From JABCPE02 sp963518845 (lineage in GTDB: Bacteria > Bacteroidota > Bacteroidia > Flavobacteriales > Weeksellaceae), in contig CAUQKV010000023.1 of assembly GCA_963518845.1 (NCBI GenBank), forward strand, positions 1-23,406: a stretch of 23,406 nucleotides of DNA, given 5' to 3'. The notes beneath the pieces were generated by a model that made no database searches, was not told the origin of the DNA, and saw only the letters and a list, made by a program, of their open reading frames with translations. Below, in pieces: positions 7,038 through 15,034 of the stretch. How positions within the stretch are numbered: position 1 is the first letter of the stretch; every line of letters begins with the position of its first letter. The position numbers and the translations under genes are program-made.

Positions 7038-8591
7038 TTAGCTCATTGGCAGCTTCACTATAAAAGTGCTTCCCTGCCCTTTTGTAGATTCTACTAAAAT
7101 CTGCCCTCCATGAAGTTCTATGATGCGTTTCACATAGGATAAACCTAAGCCCTGTCCCTTTACATTATGCACATTCCCTGTTTCTTCACGGAAGAATTTT
7201 TCAAAGATTTTTTTCTTGTTAAAGGGTTCCATTCCCATTCCTTTATCAGAAATTTCTATTACATATTTATTCCCTTCGTTTCGGGTTTTTATGTTAATTT
7301 CTGGTTTTTCAGGAGAATATTTATTAGCGTTATCCAGAAGGTTTATAAGTGCATTGGACAAGTGAAACTCGTCTATTTTTAATGTGAATTTCTCCGCTGT
7401 AAAATCCTCTGTAAGAGTCCCGCCTCGCTCCTCTACAATTAGTCTAAAAGACTCCGCCAGTTTATGTATCAATTCCCTTACATTAGTCTGTTTCAAGCAC
7501 AGTTGCATCTCTTTTCGTTCCAGCTTGGACATATTCAGAACACTTTCCACTTGCTTTTTCATCCGAATGTTTTCCTGTTTTATGAGTTGTGAATAATATT
7601 TCACTTTCTCTGGATTGGTGGCTATTTTATCATTATTTAATGAATCTGTAGCGACTGAAATGGTTGCCAAAGGTGTCTTAAACTCATGAGACATATTATT
7701 GATAAAATCCGTCTTGATGTCGGCTATTTTCTTTTGTCTCATCATATAATTAACCGAAATAATATAAATCCCCAAAATCGTAAAAAGCGATAATGCCATT
7801 ACCAGCAGCATCGGAATATTATTTCTTGCTAAAGAATAGTCTTTATGCGGAAAAATTAAAGACAAAGTATATATCGTTCTATCTTTATTATCTGTAAAAA
7901 GAGGGTAAGAATACTGCATCTTTCCTTCTTCTTTTTCTTTGAAAATGTCATTTGCTATGGATGTTCTCTCGTTATTTTTATCCAAAATAGCAAATCCAAA
8001 ATCCCCACTAATCCCCATCATATTAAGCTCTCTGGTCAGCACAGAGTCCAGAACTTTTAGGCTTACCCTTCTCTCCACAGGAAGATTGCTGGCATTTAGT
8101 TTTGCAAACTCTTTGAGCTGATAGGTGTTATTTCTTACCGTTTGGTTGATTTCAGTGGTTAATTTTTCTGGGATCGCAGGGTCTTTTCTGATATTGATCT
8201 GCCCTTCATCCGTATACATTTTCATTAGTTTCAAACTATCTCCGCTTTGGGATATAGGAATATTTTGGCTTTCTATGATTTTTTTAGAAAAAAGGATTTG
8301 TTTTTTTGTGGCAGAATCTGTTACCTGCTGGATATAGGTCTCTGTAGCTGGTTGTTCCTTAACAGAAACTACAGTCTTCCCAAAATTAGGATATTCCACA
8401 TTCAGATACTGCTCTATCTCTATTCCTTCTATTTTTTTGGTTGTGGTTTCTAGTACGCTGTGCACTTTATTAGAAAAATCCTGCTCCAAAGCACGATAAT
8501 AACCTCTAACCCAATACAACTGCAAGGAAATAAAGATGACTAATGATATAGTCATCGCAAAGGACAATATTAGAATAAAACGATTATTCAT
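7038..8591 (-). CDS. Membrane sensor histidine kinase
   Basis: This 517-residue kinase phosphorylates the response regulator encoded just downstream. Membrane segments lie at about 5-28 and 259-281, bracketing a periplasmic sensor region of about 230 residues with no recognised domain. The dimerisation/phosphoacceptor domain has H302 in NNMSHEFKTPLATI. The ATPase domain has the N box LLDNANKYS (N421), the G1 box DKGMGM (449-454), the F box around FEKFFR, and the G2 box GQGLGLS (479-485). All catalytic motifs are intact. It starts at ATG 8591. The order kinase then regulator, and the RprX-like layout, are typical for Bacteroidota. The signal sensed is unknown. The upstream gap (8592-8705) holds an inverted repeat but no exact -7 element. 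Confidence 0.95.
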   Translation of the reverse strand: MNNRFILILSFAMTISLVIFISLQLYWVRGYYRALEQDFSNKVHSVLETTTKKIEGIEIEQYLNVEYPNFGKTVVSVKEQPATETYIQQVTDSATKKQILFSKKIIESQNIPISQSGDSLKLMKMYTDEGQINIRKDPAIPEKLTTEINQTVRNNTYQLKEFAKLNASNLPVERRVSLKVLDSVLTRELNMMGISGDFGFAILDKNNERTSIANDIFKEKEEGKMQYSYPLFTDNKDRTIYTLSLIFPHKDYSLARNNIPMLLVMALSLFTILGIYIISVNYMMRQKKIADIKTDFINNMSHEFKTPLATISVATDSLNNDKIATNPEKVKYYSQLIKQENIRMKKQVESVLNMSKLERKEMQLCLKQTNVRELIHKLAESFRLIVEERGGTLTEDFTAEKFTLKIDEFHLSNALINLLDNANKYSPEKPEINIKTRNEGNKYVIEISDKGMGMEPFNKKKIFEKFFREETGNVHNVKGQGLGLSYVKRIIELHGGQILVESTKGQGSTFIVKLPMS

Positions 8592-8664
8592 CTACAATAT
8601 TTTGTTAAAATATCTACTTTATTATATATAAACAAATTTTATACCACAAATATTAGAAATAATA

Positions 8665-8687
8665 TGTTAAAAACGAAATATTTAACA
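8665..8687. repeat. Inverted repeat upstream of the kinase operon
   Basis: TGTTAAA (8665-8671) and TTTAACA (8681-8687) form a perfect 7-bp inverted repeat with a 9-base centre, in the 114-base gap between the gene ending at 8706 and the kinase start at 8591. It could be an operator, or a weak terminator for the gene to its right. In such AT-rich sequence it may also be chance. Confidence 0.3.
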
Positions 8688-8705
8688 AAATATTTTTCAT
8701 AAAAT

Positions 8706-9056
8706 TTATTTTTTTTCTAACAAATCTTCATCTATGAAATACTGAATTATGGCTTTCTTCATGAGTATCTGCTGTTCATTCGCCTTTAGTTCTGGTAGAT
8801 TTTCTAGAATTTTATATTTAGGCCAGCCGTCCTCATCATAACCTTCAAATTTATAATAACCAAAAGGCTCCAGCAGCCTACACACAGCAATGTGTATCAG
8901 ATTGATTTTATCATCTTTTGAGTATTCCTGCCAGCCGCTTCCCAGCTCCCGTATTCCTATTAAAAACAATAATATCTCTACCGGAGGATTTTTTTCTGTA
9001 TCAAAATTTTTCACAAAAAATTCCTCTACTTGCTTCCAAATTTCTGCTTCATTCAT
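8706..9056 (-). CDS. Conserved-looking hypothetical protein
   Basis: This 116-residue acidic, mostly helical protein has no signal peptide or membrane segment and no family I can name. It contains a Trp/Tyr-rich centre (around GSGWQEYSKDD and GYDEDGWPKYK). It starts at ATG 9056, 18 bases after the WG-repeat lipoprotein gene ends, so the two are probably cotranscribed. Its ordinary codon use, clean start and operon spacing support a real gene. Its function is unknown. Confidence 0.7.
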   Translation of the reverse strand: MNEAEIWKQVEEFFVKNFDTEKNPPVEILLFLIGIRELGSGWQEYSKDDKINLIHIAVCRLLEPFGYYKFEGYDEDGWPKYKILENLPELKANEQQILMKKAIIQYFIDEDLLEKK

Positions 9057-9074
9057 GATTTTTTCTTTCTACAA

Positions 9075-10238
9075 TTATTTTTTCCATTCATCTAGCGAAA
9101 CTTTTCTTTTAGTTTCCTGCTTAATGGAATATTTCGGCGCAGACATACCATGTAGTAATGCCTTGCCTATATTTTGAATTTCGGTAACTTCTAGTTCGTG
9201 TTCATTCCCTTGGTCATCCAGAACATATTTTTTACCATCTCTCTGCGCATCATAATACATTCTGTCTGGCTTCATGTTTTTATATAGTCCTATTTTTGTT
9301 GCGTAACCATTGATACTTTCATAAATAGGAGGTACCAATATTTTTTGCTTAAAAAGAACTCCACGGAAATTTCCCTGTGTCAGTATAAAAACTACTTTTT
9401 CACCTTCGCTTATCGCATCATAGCTTATGGGAGTAATCTCTTCGCCTTGCATATTGACTAGCCCTGCTTTTTCATCTTTTACAACATAAAACACAGATTT
9501 TGTTTCTTTATCAATATCTGAAATATCATCATATTTCGGAGGGATAATCACTTTTCCTTCTTTGTCTAAAAGAGACCATTTTCCGTTAATTTTTGCTTTA
9601 ATGTATTTTTGCTCAAAGACTTCTGTTATCTCATACTTAGGCTGCACAATGGTTTCTCCATTATACACAACTCCCCAAAGCCCATTTTCCACAAAAGGCT
9701 TCATTTTGGGATAGTCTTCATAATGATAAAAAACATTTTTAGATTTTAGTTCATAACCATCTCCTAAAAAGAGTACCCAACCTTCATTATTGGTGAATTT
9801 TTCCATCAAAAGCTGGTTTTTAGTGTTCTTTCCTATTCTTACCCTATCCTTTATGACTCGCCCATAAATAAGCGGAATGTTTACACTTTCATTCTCAAAA
9901 TAAACTTCCCAATATTTTCTCCTTTTTTTACCATGAAGATATCTGGTTTCTACCAAAGTCATGTCATTTCTATAAATGGGATAAGAGATTTTCAGTTTTT
10001 CATTATCCTCAAATTCAAAATCTATATAATAAGAAGGGCGAATGTCCTCTATCACATTTAACAACCTCAGCAAGTGGTTTTGATATTCCCCTTGTTGCTC
10101 TTTGTGAGGGATTGATTTTGTATAATATCTACCATTCAGAGTGGTGATATCATCAATTTTCACCATTTCCGAAACTTTGCACGAATACAAAAAACTTACT
10201 AAAATAGAGTAAAAAAGTATGTTTTTAATCTTTCGCAT
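9075..10238 (-). CDS. WG-repeat lipoprotein
   Basis: This is a 387-residue predicted lipoprotein. The signal peptide ends in the lipobox FLYSC, with C20 lipidated. Residues about 25-180 have no recognised domain. From about 184 to 310 there are successive WG-type repeats, seen as NGLWGVVYNGETIVQPKY, NGKWSLLDKEGKVIIPPKYDDI and EKAGLVNMQGEEITPISYDAI, with a fourth degenerate one ending in VPPIYESI. Each unit is about 30-36 residues. WG repeats form beta-structures and are common in surface or periplasmic proteins of Bacteroidota, without a fixed activity. It starts at ATG 10238 and leads into a small hypothetical gene 18 bases later. The domain assignment is firm, the role unknown. Confidence 0.85.
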   Translation of the reverse strand: MRKIKNILFYSILVSFLYSCKVSEMVKIDDITTLNGRYYTKSIPHKEQQGEYQNHLLRLLNVIEDIRPSYYIDFEFEDNEKLKISYPIYRNDMTLVETRYLHGKKRRKYWEVYFENESVNIPLIYGRVIKDRVRIGKNTKNQLLMEKFTNNEGWVLFLGDGYELKSKNVFYHYEDYPKMKPFVENGLWGVVYNGETIVQPKYEITEVFEQKYIKAKINGKWSLLDKEGKVIIPPKYDDISDIDKETKSVFYVVKDEKAGLVNMQGEEITPISYDAISEGEKVVFILTQGNFRGVLFKQKILVPPIYESINGYATKIGLYKNMKPDRMYYDAQRDGKKYVLDDQGNEHELEVTEIQNIGKALLHGMSAPKYSIKQETKRKVSLDEWKK

Positions 10239-10327
10239 TCTTTATAATTTTATGTAAAGATAATTTTTTTCTTTCATCTGTCCGCTGATGTTCAAAAAAT
10301 TAAACCCCAAATTATCATTAAAGAAAA

Positions 10328-12373
10328 TCAAACTTTCTTTTCTAATTTGAGCAAAAATGCATACTCCAAAGCATCTTCCTTCAAGCTCTCAAAACGCCCC
10401 GAAGCGCCGCCGTGCCCAGAGGTCATATCCGTTTTGAAGAGCAGAAGATTATTATCTGTTTTCAGCTCTCTCAGTTTGGCTGTCCATTTGGCTGGTTCCC
10501 AGTACTGTACTTGGCTGTCATGCAGTCCCGTGGTAATGAGAATATTAGGGTAATTCTTAACCTCCACATTGTCATAAGGAGAATAAGATTTCATATAGTC
10601 ATAATATTCCTTTTCGTTTGGATTTCCCCATTCATCGTATTCTCCTGTGGTCAGCGGAATAGTCTCGTCCAGCATAGTGGTTACCACATCCACAAACGGC
10701 ACCTGCGCCACGATACCACAGAACAGCTCTGGCGCTTCATTCATCACAGCGCCCATCAGAAGCCCTCCTGCACTTCCCCCCATAGCGTAGAGATGCTCTG
10801 GCGAAGTATAATTTTCTTTAACCAAAAACCTTGCAGCATCTATGAAATCATAAAAAGTATTTTTCTTGTGAAGCATTTTACCATCTTCATACCACTCTCG
10901 CCCTAAATATTCTCCTCCTCGGATGTGGGCAATCGCATAGACAAAACCTCTATCCAAAAGAGAAAGCCTCACGCTGGAAAACGCAGCATCCACAGTATGC
11001 CCATAGCTGCCATAGCCATAGAGCAGGAGCGGAGTTTCAGCAGATTTTTTCGTGTCTTTGTGATAGACCAGAGAAATCGGGATGCTGGATTTCCCATCTT
11101 GGGAAGGCGCCCATATTCTTTCAGAAATATAGTTTCCGCTGTGGAACTTTCCGCCCAAAACTTCCTGCTGTTTCAGCAGTTTAGTGGTTTGAGTTTTCAT
11201 ATTGTACTCATAGGTAGAGTTAGGTGTAGTCATGGAGACATAGCCATAGCGCAAGGTTTCAGTATCAAACTCTAAATTTAATCCGATATAAGCGGTATAA
11301 GTAGGGTCATTAAAAGGCAAATACCATGACTTACTCGACTGGTTATCAATAATTTTAATCTGAAGCAATCCTCTTTCTCTTTCTTCGAGAACCAAATAAT
11401 TTTTGAATATCTCAAAACCTTCCAAAAGCACCTCTTTTCTATGAGAAATCAGCTCCTGCCAATGTTCTTTTTCTGTCTGCGAAAGTGGCGTTTTCATCAG
11501 TTTGAAATTGGTGGCTTTTCCTTCATTGGTCAAAATATAAAAGTCATTTTGATAATGCTCTACAGCATATTCCAAATTTTCTTCTCTTTTTTGGAAGAGT
11601 TTCCATTCCGCAAAAACATTATCGGCTGGGATAAATCTATGCTCATCCGAAATCGTAGAAGAACTCACGATAAAAATATACTCCAAAGATTTGGTTTTGA
11701 AAACTCCTACATCAAAGGCCTCGTCTTTTTCATGGAAAATCAAAATATCTTCTTCCTGCGGCGTTCCTACCTTATGCCGAAAAACCTGAAATGCACGAAG
11801 ACTTTCATCTTTTCTGATGTAGAAAAAATGCTCATTGTCATTCGCCCAGACTATTTTCCCTGTAGTGTTTTCTATCGCTTCTGAGAAGTTTTTTTCTTGT
11901 TTTAAATCCTTTATTCGGATGGTATAAATTCGCCTTCCTGTAATGTCTTCTGAATAGGCGAGAAGTATATTATCCAGCGAAACCGAAATTCCGCCCACAT
12001 CATAGAAATCGTGGTTCTGAGCCAAAATATTTACATCAAGCAAAAGCTCTTCTTCGTTCTCTAATGTTTGGTACTTTCTGTAAAAAACAGGATATTCTCC
12101 ACCCTTGTGATAGCGGGTGATATACCAATATTGATTAAAGAAATAGGGCAGACTCTCATCATCTTCTTTGTAGCGGGCTTTCATCTCTTGGAAGAGTTTC
12201 TCTTGGAGCTGTTCTGTATCCTTCATGATGAAATTACAATAGGCATTTTCCTCCTCTAAATAGGCGATGACCTCTGGGTTTTCTCTCTCATTGAGCCAGT
12301 AATAATTGTCTATTCTCTGGTCTCCGTGTATACTGAGTTTCTTTTCTATCTTTTTGGTTTGTGGCTGTTTCAT
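10328..12373 (-). CDS. ptrB: S9A family oligopeptidase (oligopeptidase B-like)
   Basis: This serine peptidase of the prolyl oligopeptidase clan degrades short peptides. Its closest visible type is oligopeptidase B, which cleaves after basic residues. It has 681 residues from ATG 12373. The N-terminal beta-propeller domain (after RIDNYYWLNERENPEV near 20-36) is followed by the alpha/beta-hydrolase domain from about 425. The catalytic triad is S534 in MGGSAGG, D619 in TGLHDSQVQYWEP and H654 in GHGGASGR. A GTG 24 bases further upstream in the same frame was rejected because it lies inside the stem of a hairpin terminator (12387-12422). No signal peptide is seen, so it is probably cytosolic. It stands alone, without a clear promoter of its own. 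Confidence 0.93.
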   Translation of the reverse strand: MKQPQTKKIEKKLSIHGDQRIDNYYWLNERENPEVIAYLEEENAYCNFIMKDTEQLQEKLFQEMKARYKEDDESLPYFFNQYWYITRYHKGGEYPVFYRKYQTLENEEELLLDVNILAQNHDFYDVGGISVSLDNILLAYSEDITGRRIYTIRIKDLKQEKNFSEAIENTTGKIVWANDNEHFFYIRKDESLRAFQVFRHKVGTPQEEDILIFHEKDEAFDVGVFKTKSLEYIFIVSSSTISDEHRFIPADNVFAEWKLFQKREENLEYAVEHYQNDFYILTNEGKATNFKLMKTPLSQTEKEHWQELISHRKEVLLEGFEIFKNYLVLEERERGLLQIKIIDNQSSKSWYLPFNDPTYTAYIGLNLEFDTETLRYGYVSMTTPNSTYEYNMKTQTTKLLKQQEVLGGKFHSGNYISERIWAPSQDGKSSIPISLVYHKDTKKSAETPLLLYGYGSYGHTVDAAFSSVRLSLLDRGFVYAIAHIRGGEYLGREWYEDGKMLHKKNTFYDFIDAARFLVKENYTSPEHLYAMGGSAGGLLMGAVMNEAPELFCGIVAQVPFVDVVTTMLDETIPLTTGEYDEWGNPNEKEYYDYMKSYSPYDNVEVKNYPNILITTGLHDSQVQYWEPAKWTAKLRELKTDNNLLLFKTDMTSGHGGASGRFESLKEDALEYAFLLKLEKKV

Positions 12374-12386
12374 TTTGGTATTTTTT

Positions 12387-12422
12387 AAAAATAACACCTC
12401 CCTTAACCCAAGAGAGATGTTA
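12387..12422 (-). terminator. Rho-independent terminator after hemD
   Basis: On the minus strand TAACATCTCTC (12422-12412) pairs with GGGAGGTGTTA (12402-12392) over 11 positions with two G-U pairs. Two inner T-A pairs extend the stem and leave the loop GGGTT, and TTTTT follows (12391-12387). It ends the DUF4271-hemD transcript just before the oligopeptidase gene. Its GGGAGG is a stem arm and only looks like a ribosome binding site. Confidence 0.8.
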
Positions 12423-12458
12423 GTAACTAATTATATTTTAAACAATGAAAAATTAATT

Positions 12459-13202
12459 TTATTTACTATTTGCAATATATTTTTCTATTGCCATAGCCAT
12501 AGAAGGAGTTTCCTTTGTAGGCGCCATTACATCCACACGCAATCCTGCTTCTTCCGCAGCCAGTCTGGTTCCCTCACCAAAAACACCTATTTTTTTGTCT
12601 CCTTGTTTAAAATCTTCAAAATTTTTGAATAAAGATTTTATTCCTTGCGGACTGAAAAACACCAGCATGTCATAATCCTTAAGTTTGACATCAGACAGAT
12701 CACTGCTTACTGTTTTGTACATCACCGCTTTCGTCCAGTCTATTCCAGAACTGTCCAAAACCTTAGGAATATCATCTCCCATCACATCAGAACATGGCAG
12801 GAGGTATTTTTCATCTGGAAATTTTTTGAACAAAGGCAGCATATCCGCCACTGTTTTCTCTCCAAAACTTATCTTTCTCTTTCTGTAAACAATATGTTTT
12901 TGCAAATAGTTCGCAACAGCTTCGGACTGGCAGATGTATCTCATGCTGTCCGGCACTTGGAAACGAAGCTCTTCTGCCAATCTGAAATAGTGGTCTATAG
13001 CTCCTCTACTCGTGAATATTATCCCTGTATACTGTGAAATATCTATTTTCTGCTGTCTAAACTCCCTTGCATCTACTCCCGCTACTTGTATAAAGGAACG
13101 GAAATCCACCTTTATTTTTTCCCTTTTTAAAAGCTCCAAATATGGAGAAGATTCTGCACTTGGTGCTGGTTGTGATACCAATATTGACCTTACTTTCATC
13201 AT
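12459..13202 (-). CDS. hemD: Uroporphyrinogen-III synthase
   Basis: HemD closes and inverts ring D of hydroxymethylbilane to make uroporphyrinogen III for haem synthesis, in the cytosol. The protein has 247 residues, or 246 if the second of two adjacent ATG codons (13199) is used, which is the normal length. The family is poorly conserved, but the two-domain pattern is clear: ILVSQPAP at the start, IIFTSRGAIDHYF near 61-73, VFFSPQGIKSLF in the second half, then GVFGEGTRLAAEEAGLRVDVMAPTKE, the typical C-terminal signature. It follows the DUF4271 gene by 14 bases and ends before a strong terminator. The hemD-DUF4271 pairing is familiar in flavobacteria, as I recall it. Confidence 0.92.
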   Translation of the reverse strand: MMKVRSILVSQPAPSAESSPYLELLKREKIKVDFRSFIQVAGVDAREFRQQKIDISQYTGIIFTSRGAIDHYFRLAEELRFQVPDSMRYICQSEAVANYLQKHIVYRKRKISFGEKTVADMLPLFKKFPDEKYLLPCSDVMGDDIPKVLDSSGIDWTKAVMYKTVSSDLSDVKLKDYDMLVFFSPQGIKSLFKNFEDFKQGDKKIGVFGEGTRLAAEEAGLRVDVMAPTKETPSMAMAIEKYIANSK

Positions 13203-13216
13203 TTATCCTTATAGGT

Positions 13217-13858
13217 TCATAAAAATACAAACTTCCAAACCGCCAGCATAGGCAAAATTTGGAGCGTGCAAATATACAAAATTTTATAATACCACTCCTC
13301 TGGCAAAGGCTTTTCTTTGTGGAGAAAATAACATATATTTTTTACAACAAAAAAGACCAATTCTGTAATTATATATATAAGGTAAACCTGCTGCTTATCA
13401 ACTCCTAAATAGTAGTGGACAATGACAGCCAGCATTATTAAAAGAGACTCTACAAAATAAAACCGCTGAGCAATGAATCCCAAAATCAGCCATTTTTTAG
13501 GTCGGGTAACCGCTCTATAAAACAATAAGGTAATGAGCGCTTTTAGTAAATAATAAACACTCAGGATGATTATCATAAATCCTATCTTATTAGGAACCCA
13601 GCCCGAAATATCATTATCCGATACATAACGAGGAACAATAGGAATATACTGAGCCAACAAAAGAGCTTGGCTGACAATAAACACACAACTGACAAATATC
13701 CAGCTGAGCAGATTGTTCTGAGCCTCTCCATAAGACTGCAAAAGATATTCCCTAAAAGAAACCTCTTTCTGTACCCAGTTAAACAAAATCAAATATACTA
13801 CTCCTAGCCCAAGAAGGGTAAAAATAACCCAATCATGGTTTTCAACAATTCTAACCAC
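13217..13858 (-). CDS. DUF4271 membrane protein
   Basis: This 213-residue integral membrane protein has about six hydrophobic helices (near 10-28, 51-70, 92-113, 133-150, 157-178 and 192-211). It ends with the motif LHKEKPLPEEWYYKILYICT, characteristic of DUF4271 in Bacteroidota. No catalytic motif is visible and its function is unknown. It starts at ATG 13858, is the first gene of an operon with hemD, and has an exact -7 element at 13875-13882. It diverges from the glycosyltransferase operon. Genomic pairing with hemD suggests a housekeeping role, but that is inference. Confidence 0.88.
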   Translation of the reverse strand: MVRIVENHDWVIFTLLGLGVVYLILFNWVQKEVSFREYLLQSYGEAQNNLLSWIFVSCVFIVSQALLLAQYIPIVPRYVSDNDISGWVPNKIGFMIIILSVYYLLKALITLLFYRAVTRPKKWLILGFIAQRFYFVESLLIMLAVIVHYYLGVDKQQVYLIYIITELVFFVVKNICYFLHKEKPLPEEWYYKILYICTLQILPMLAVWKFVFL

Positions 13859-13874
13859 TCAAAAAAATTTTCAA

Positions 13875-13882
13875 CAAAAATA
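13875..13882 (-). promoter_or_regulatory. -7 element of the DUF4271-hemD operon
   Basis: On the minus strand this reads TATTTTTG, an exact TAnnTTTG match, 16 bases before ATG 13858. No exact TTG box is seen at the expected distance. Confidence 0.45.
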
Positions 13883-13923
13883 AGGTTTTATATTATTTTT
13901 AAACCTGAAGATTTAAAAAAGAT

Positions 13924-13931
13924 TATATTTG
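13924..13931 (+). promoter_or_regulatory. -7 element of the glycosyltransferase-DUF4296-tgt operon
   Basis: TATATTTG matches TAnnTTTG exactly, 13 bases before ATG 13945, which predicts a very short leader. The upstream TTG box is not exact (CTG at 13905-13907). Together with the opposite element at 13875-13882 it forms a divergent promoter pair in an 86-base gap. Confidence 0.5.
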
Positions 13932-13944
13932 CACCTTATTCTGA

Positions 13945-14661
13945 ATGAAAAAGTTAGTTATTATCCCTACTTACAACGAGAAAGAAAATATCCGAGATAT
14001 TATTTCGGCTATATTTTCTTTGGGACAAGATTTTCATGTTTTAGTCGTGGATGATTCCTCTCCTGACGGCACTGCGGAGATTGTAAAAGCCCTTCAAAAT
14101 GAGTTTCCTGCACATCTCCATTTGAGCGTTAGAAAAGCTAAAAATGGTTTAGGAAAGGCTTATCTGCACGGCTTTGGCTGGGCGCTCTGTCACAATTATG
14201 ATTATATTTTTGAGATGGATGCTGATTTCTCACACAATCCCAATGACTTACCAAAATTATTGGAAGCCTGCCAAAATGCTGATATATCCATCGGCTCCAG
14301 ATACTGCAAGGGCGTAAATGTGGTCAACTGGCCCATGAGCAGGGTGCTGCTGTCTTATTTCGCATCGAAATATGTGAGATTCATTTTAGGAATTCCTATT
14401 CATGACACCACAGCTGGTTTTGTTTGTTTTTCGAGAAAAGCGCTGGAAAACATCGGTTTAGACAAAATCAGACTAAAAGGCTATGGATTTCAGGTTGAGA
14501 TGAAATATCGCGCATTCAAAAAAGGGTTGAATTTAGTAGAAATTCCGATTATTTTTACTGACAGAACGCAGGGAGAGTCCAAAATGAACGGCGGTATCAT
14601 CACCGAAGCCATTTTTGGTGTTATTAAATTAAAATTAAAATCATTATTCGGAACTTTATAA
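13945..14661 (+). CDS. Polyprenol monophosphomannose synthase (GT2 family)
   Basis: This 238-residue family 2 glycosyltransferase is of the dolichol-phosphate mannose synthase (Dpm1) type. It would transfer mannose, or a related sugar, from a nucleotide sugar to a polyprenyl phosphate at the inner face of the membrane. Motifs are IIPTYNEKENI at 6-16, VVDDSSPDGT at 34-43 with the nucleotide-binding aspartates, the metal-binding DAD (D92, D94) in EMDADFSHNP, IGSRYCKG, and RTQGESKMN at 207-215. No C-terminal membrane helices follow, so it is the short, soluble-domain form. It is the first gene of an operon with the DUF4296 gene (2 bases) and tgt (11 bases). The family is secure and the donor sugar is inferred. 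Confidence 0.93.
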   Translation: MKKLVIIPTYNEKENIRDIISAIFSLGQDFHVLVVDDSSPDGTAEIVKALQNEFPAHLHLSVRKAKNGLGKAYLHGFGWALCHNYDYIFEMDADFSHNPNDLPKLLEACQNADISIGSRYCKGVNVVNWPMSRVLLSYFASKYVRFILGIPIHDTTAGFVCFSRKALENIGLDKIRLKGYGFQVEMKYRAFKKGLNLVEIPIIFTDRTQGESKMNGGIITEAIFGVIKLKLKSLFGTL

Positions 14662-14663
14662 CT

Positions 14664-15023
14664 ATGAAAAAAATCTTTGTAATGGTTCTTTTTCTGGCAT
14701 TATTTTCTTGTAATAATTCAGCCGAAAAACCCAAAAACCTTATCAGTAAGGAAAAACTATCAGAAGTTATAGCAGATTTTGCCATCTATGAGCAGGCCTA
14801 TGTGATTCAGCCCAAAATGGACTTGGAAGACGCCAATCTTTTTGTTCTGAAAAAGCATAATATCTCGGCTCGTGATTTTAAGGATAGCTATAATTATTAT
14901 ATCCACGACTCCAAAAGTCTGAATGAAATATACGACAATGCAAAAAAAATAATTTTGGAGAAAGATCCAAAAATGAATGAATATTTAAAGAAAAATAAAT
15001 TCGAAAATAAACCTGAACAATAA
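14664..15023 (+). CDS. DUF4296 lipoprotein
   Basis: This 119-residue small lipoprotein has a signal peptide ending in the lipobox ALFSC, with C16 lipidated. A helical domain of about 85 residues follows (KLSEVIADFAIYEQAY to YLKKNKF), matching DUF4296, which is frequent in Bacteroidota. It contains charged helices and no catalytic motif. Its function is unknown. It starts at ATG 14664, two bases after the glycosyltransferase stop, and is followed by tgt after 11 bases. Association of DUF4296 with the Dpm1-type gene is, as I recall, common in this group. Confidence 0.9.
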   Translation: MKKIFVMVLFLALFSCNNSAEKPKNLISKEKLSEVIADFAIYEQAYVIQPKMDLEDANLFVLKKHNISARDFKDSYNYYIHDSKSLNEIYDNAKKIILEKDPKMNEYLKKNKFENKPEQ

Positions 15024-15034
15024 AATATTCCTCT

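Noticed and set aside
8597..8613. ATATTTT-GTT-AAAATAT hairpin before the kinase gene
   Set aside because: All A/T stem in a very AT-rich spacer, with no T tract in the right place; likely chance.
10412..10906. Long open frame (164 residues) antisense to the oligopeptidase
   Set aside because: It is a shadow of a confidently identified gene, with no domain.
11441..11884. 147-residue frame antisense to the oligopeptidase
   Set aside because: Shadow frame: no domain, and rich in Phe and Ile as expected from the complement of Glu- and Lys-rich coding sequence.
12374..12397. GTG start extending the oligopeptidase by eight residues, with GGGAGG as ribosome site
   Set aside because: Both lie inside the arm of the hemD terminator hairpin. 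ATG 12373 fits the family start.
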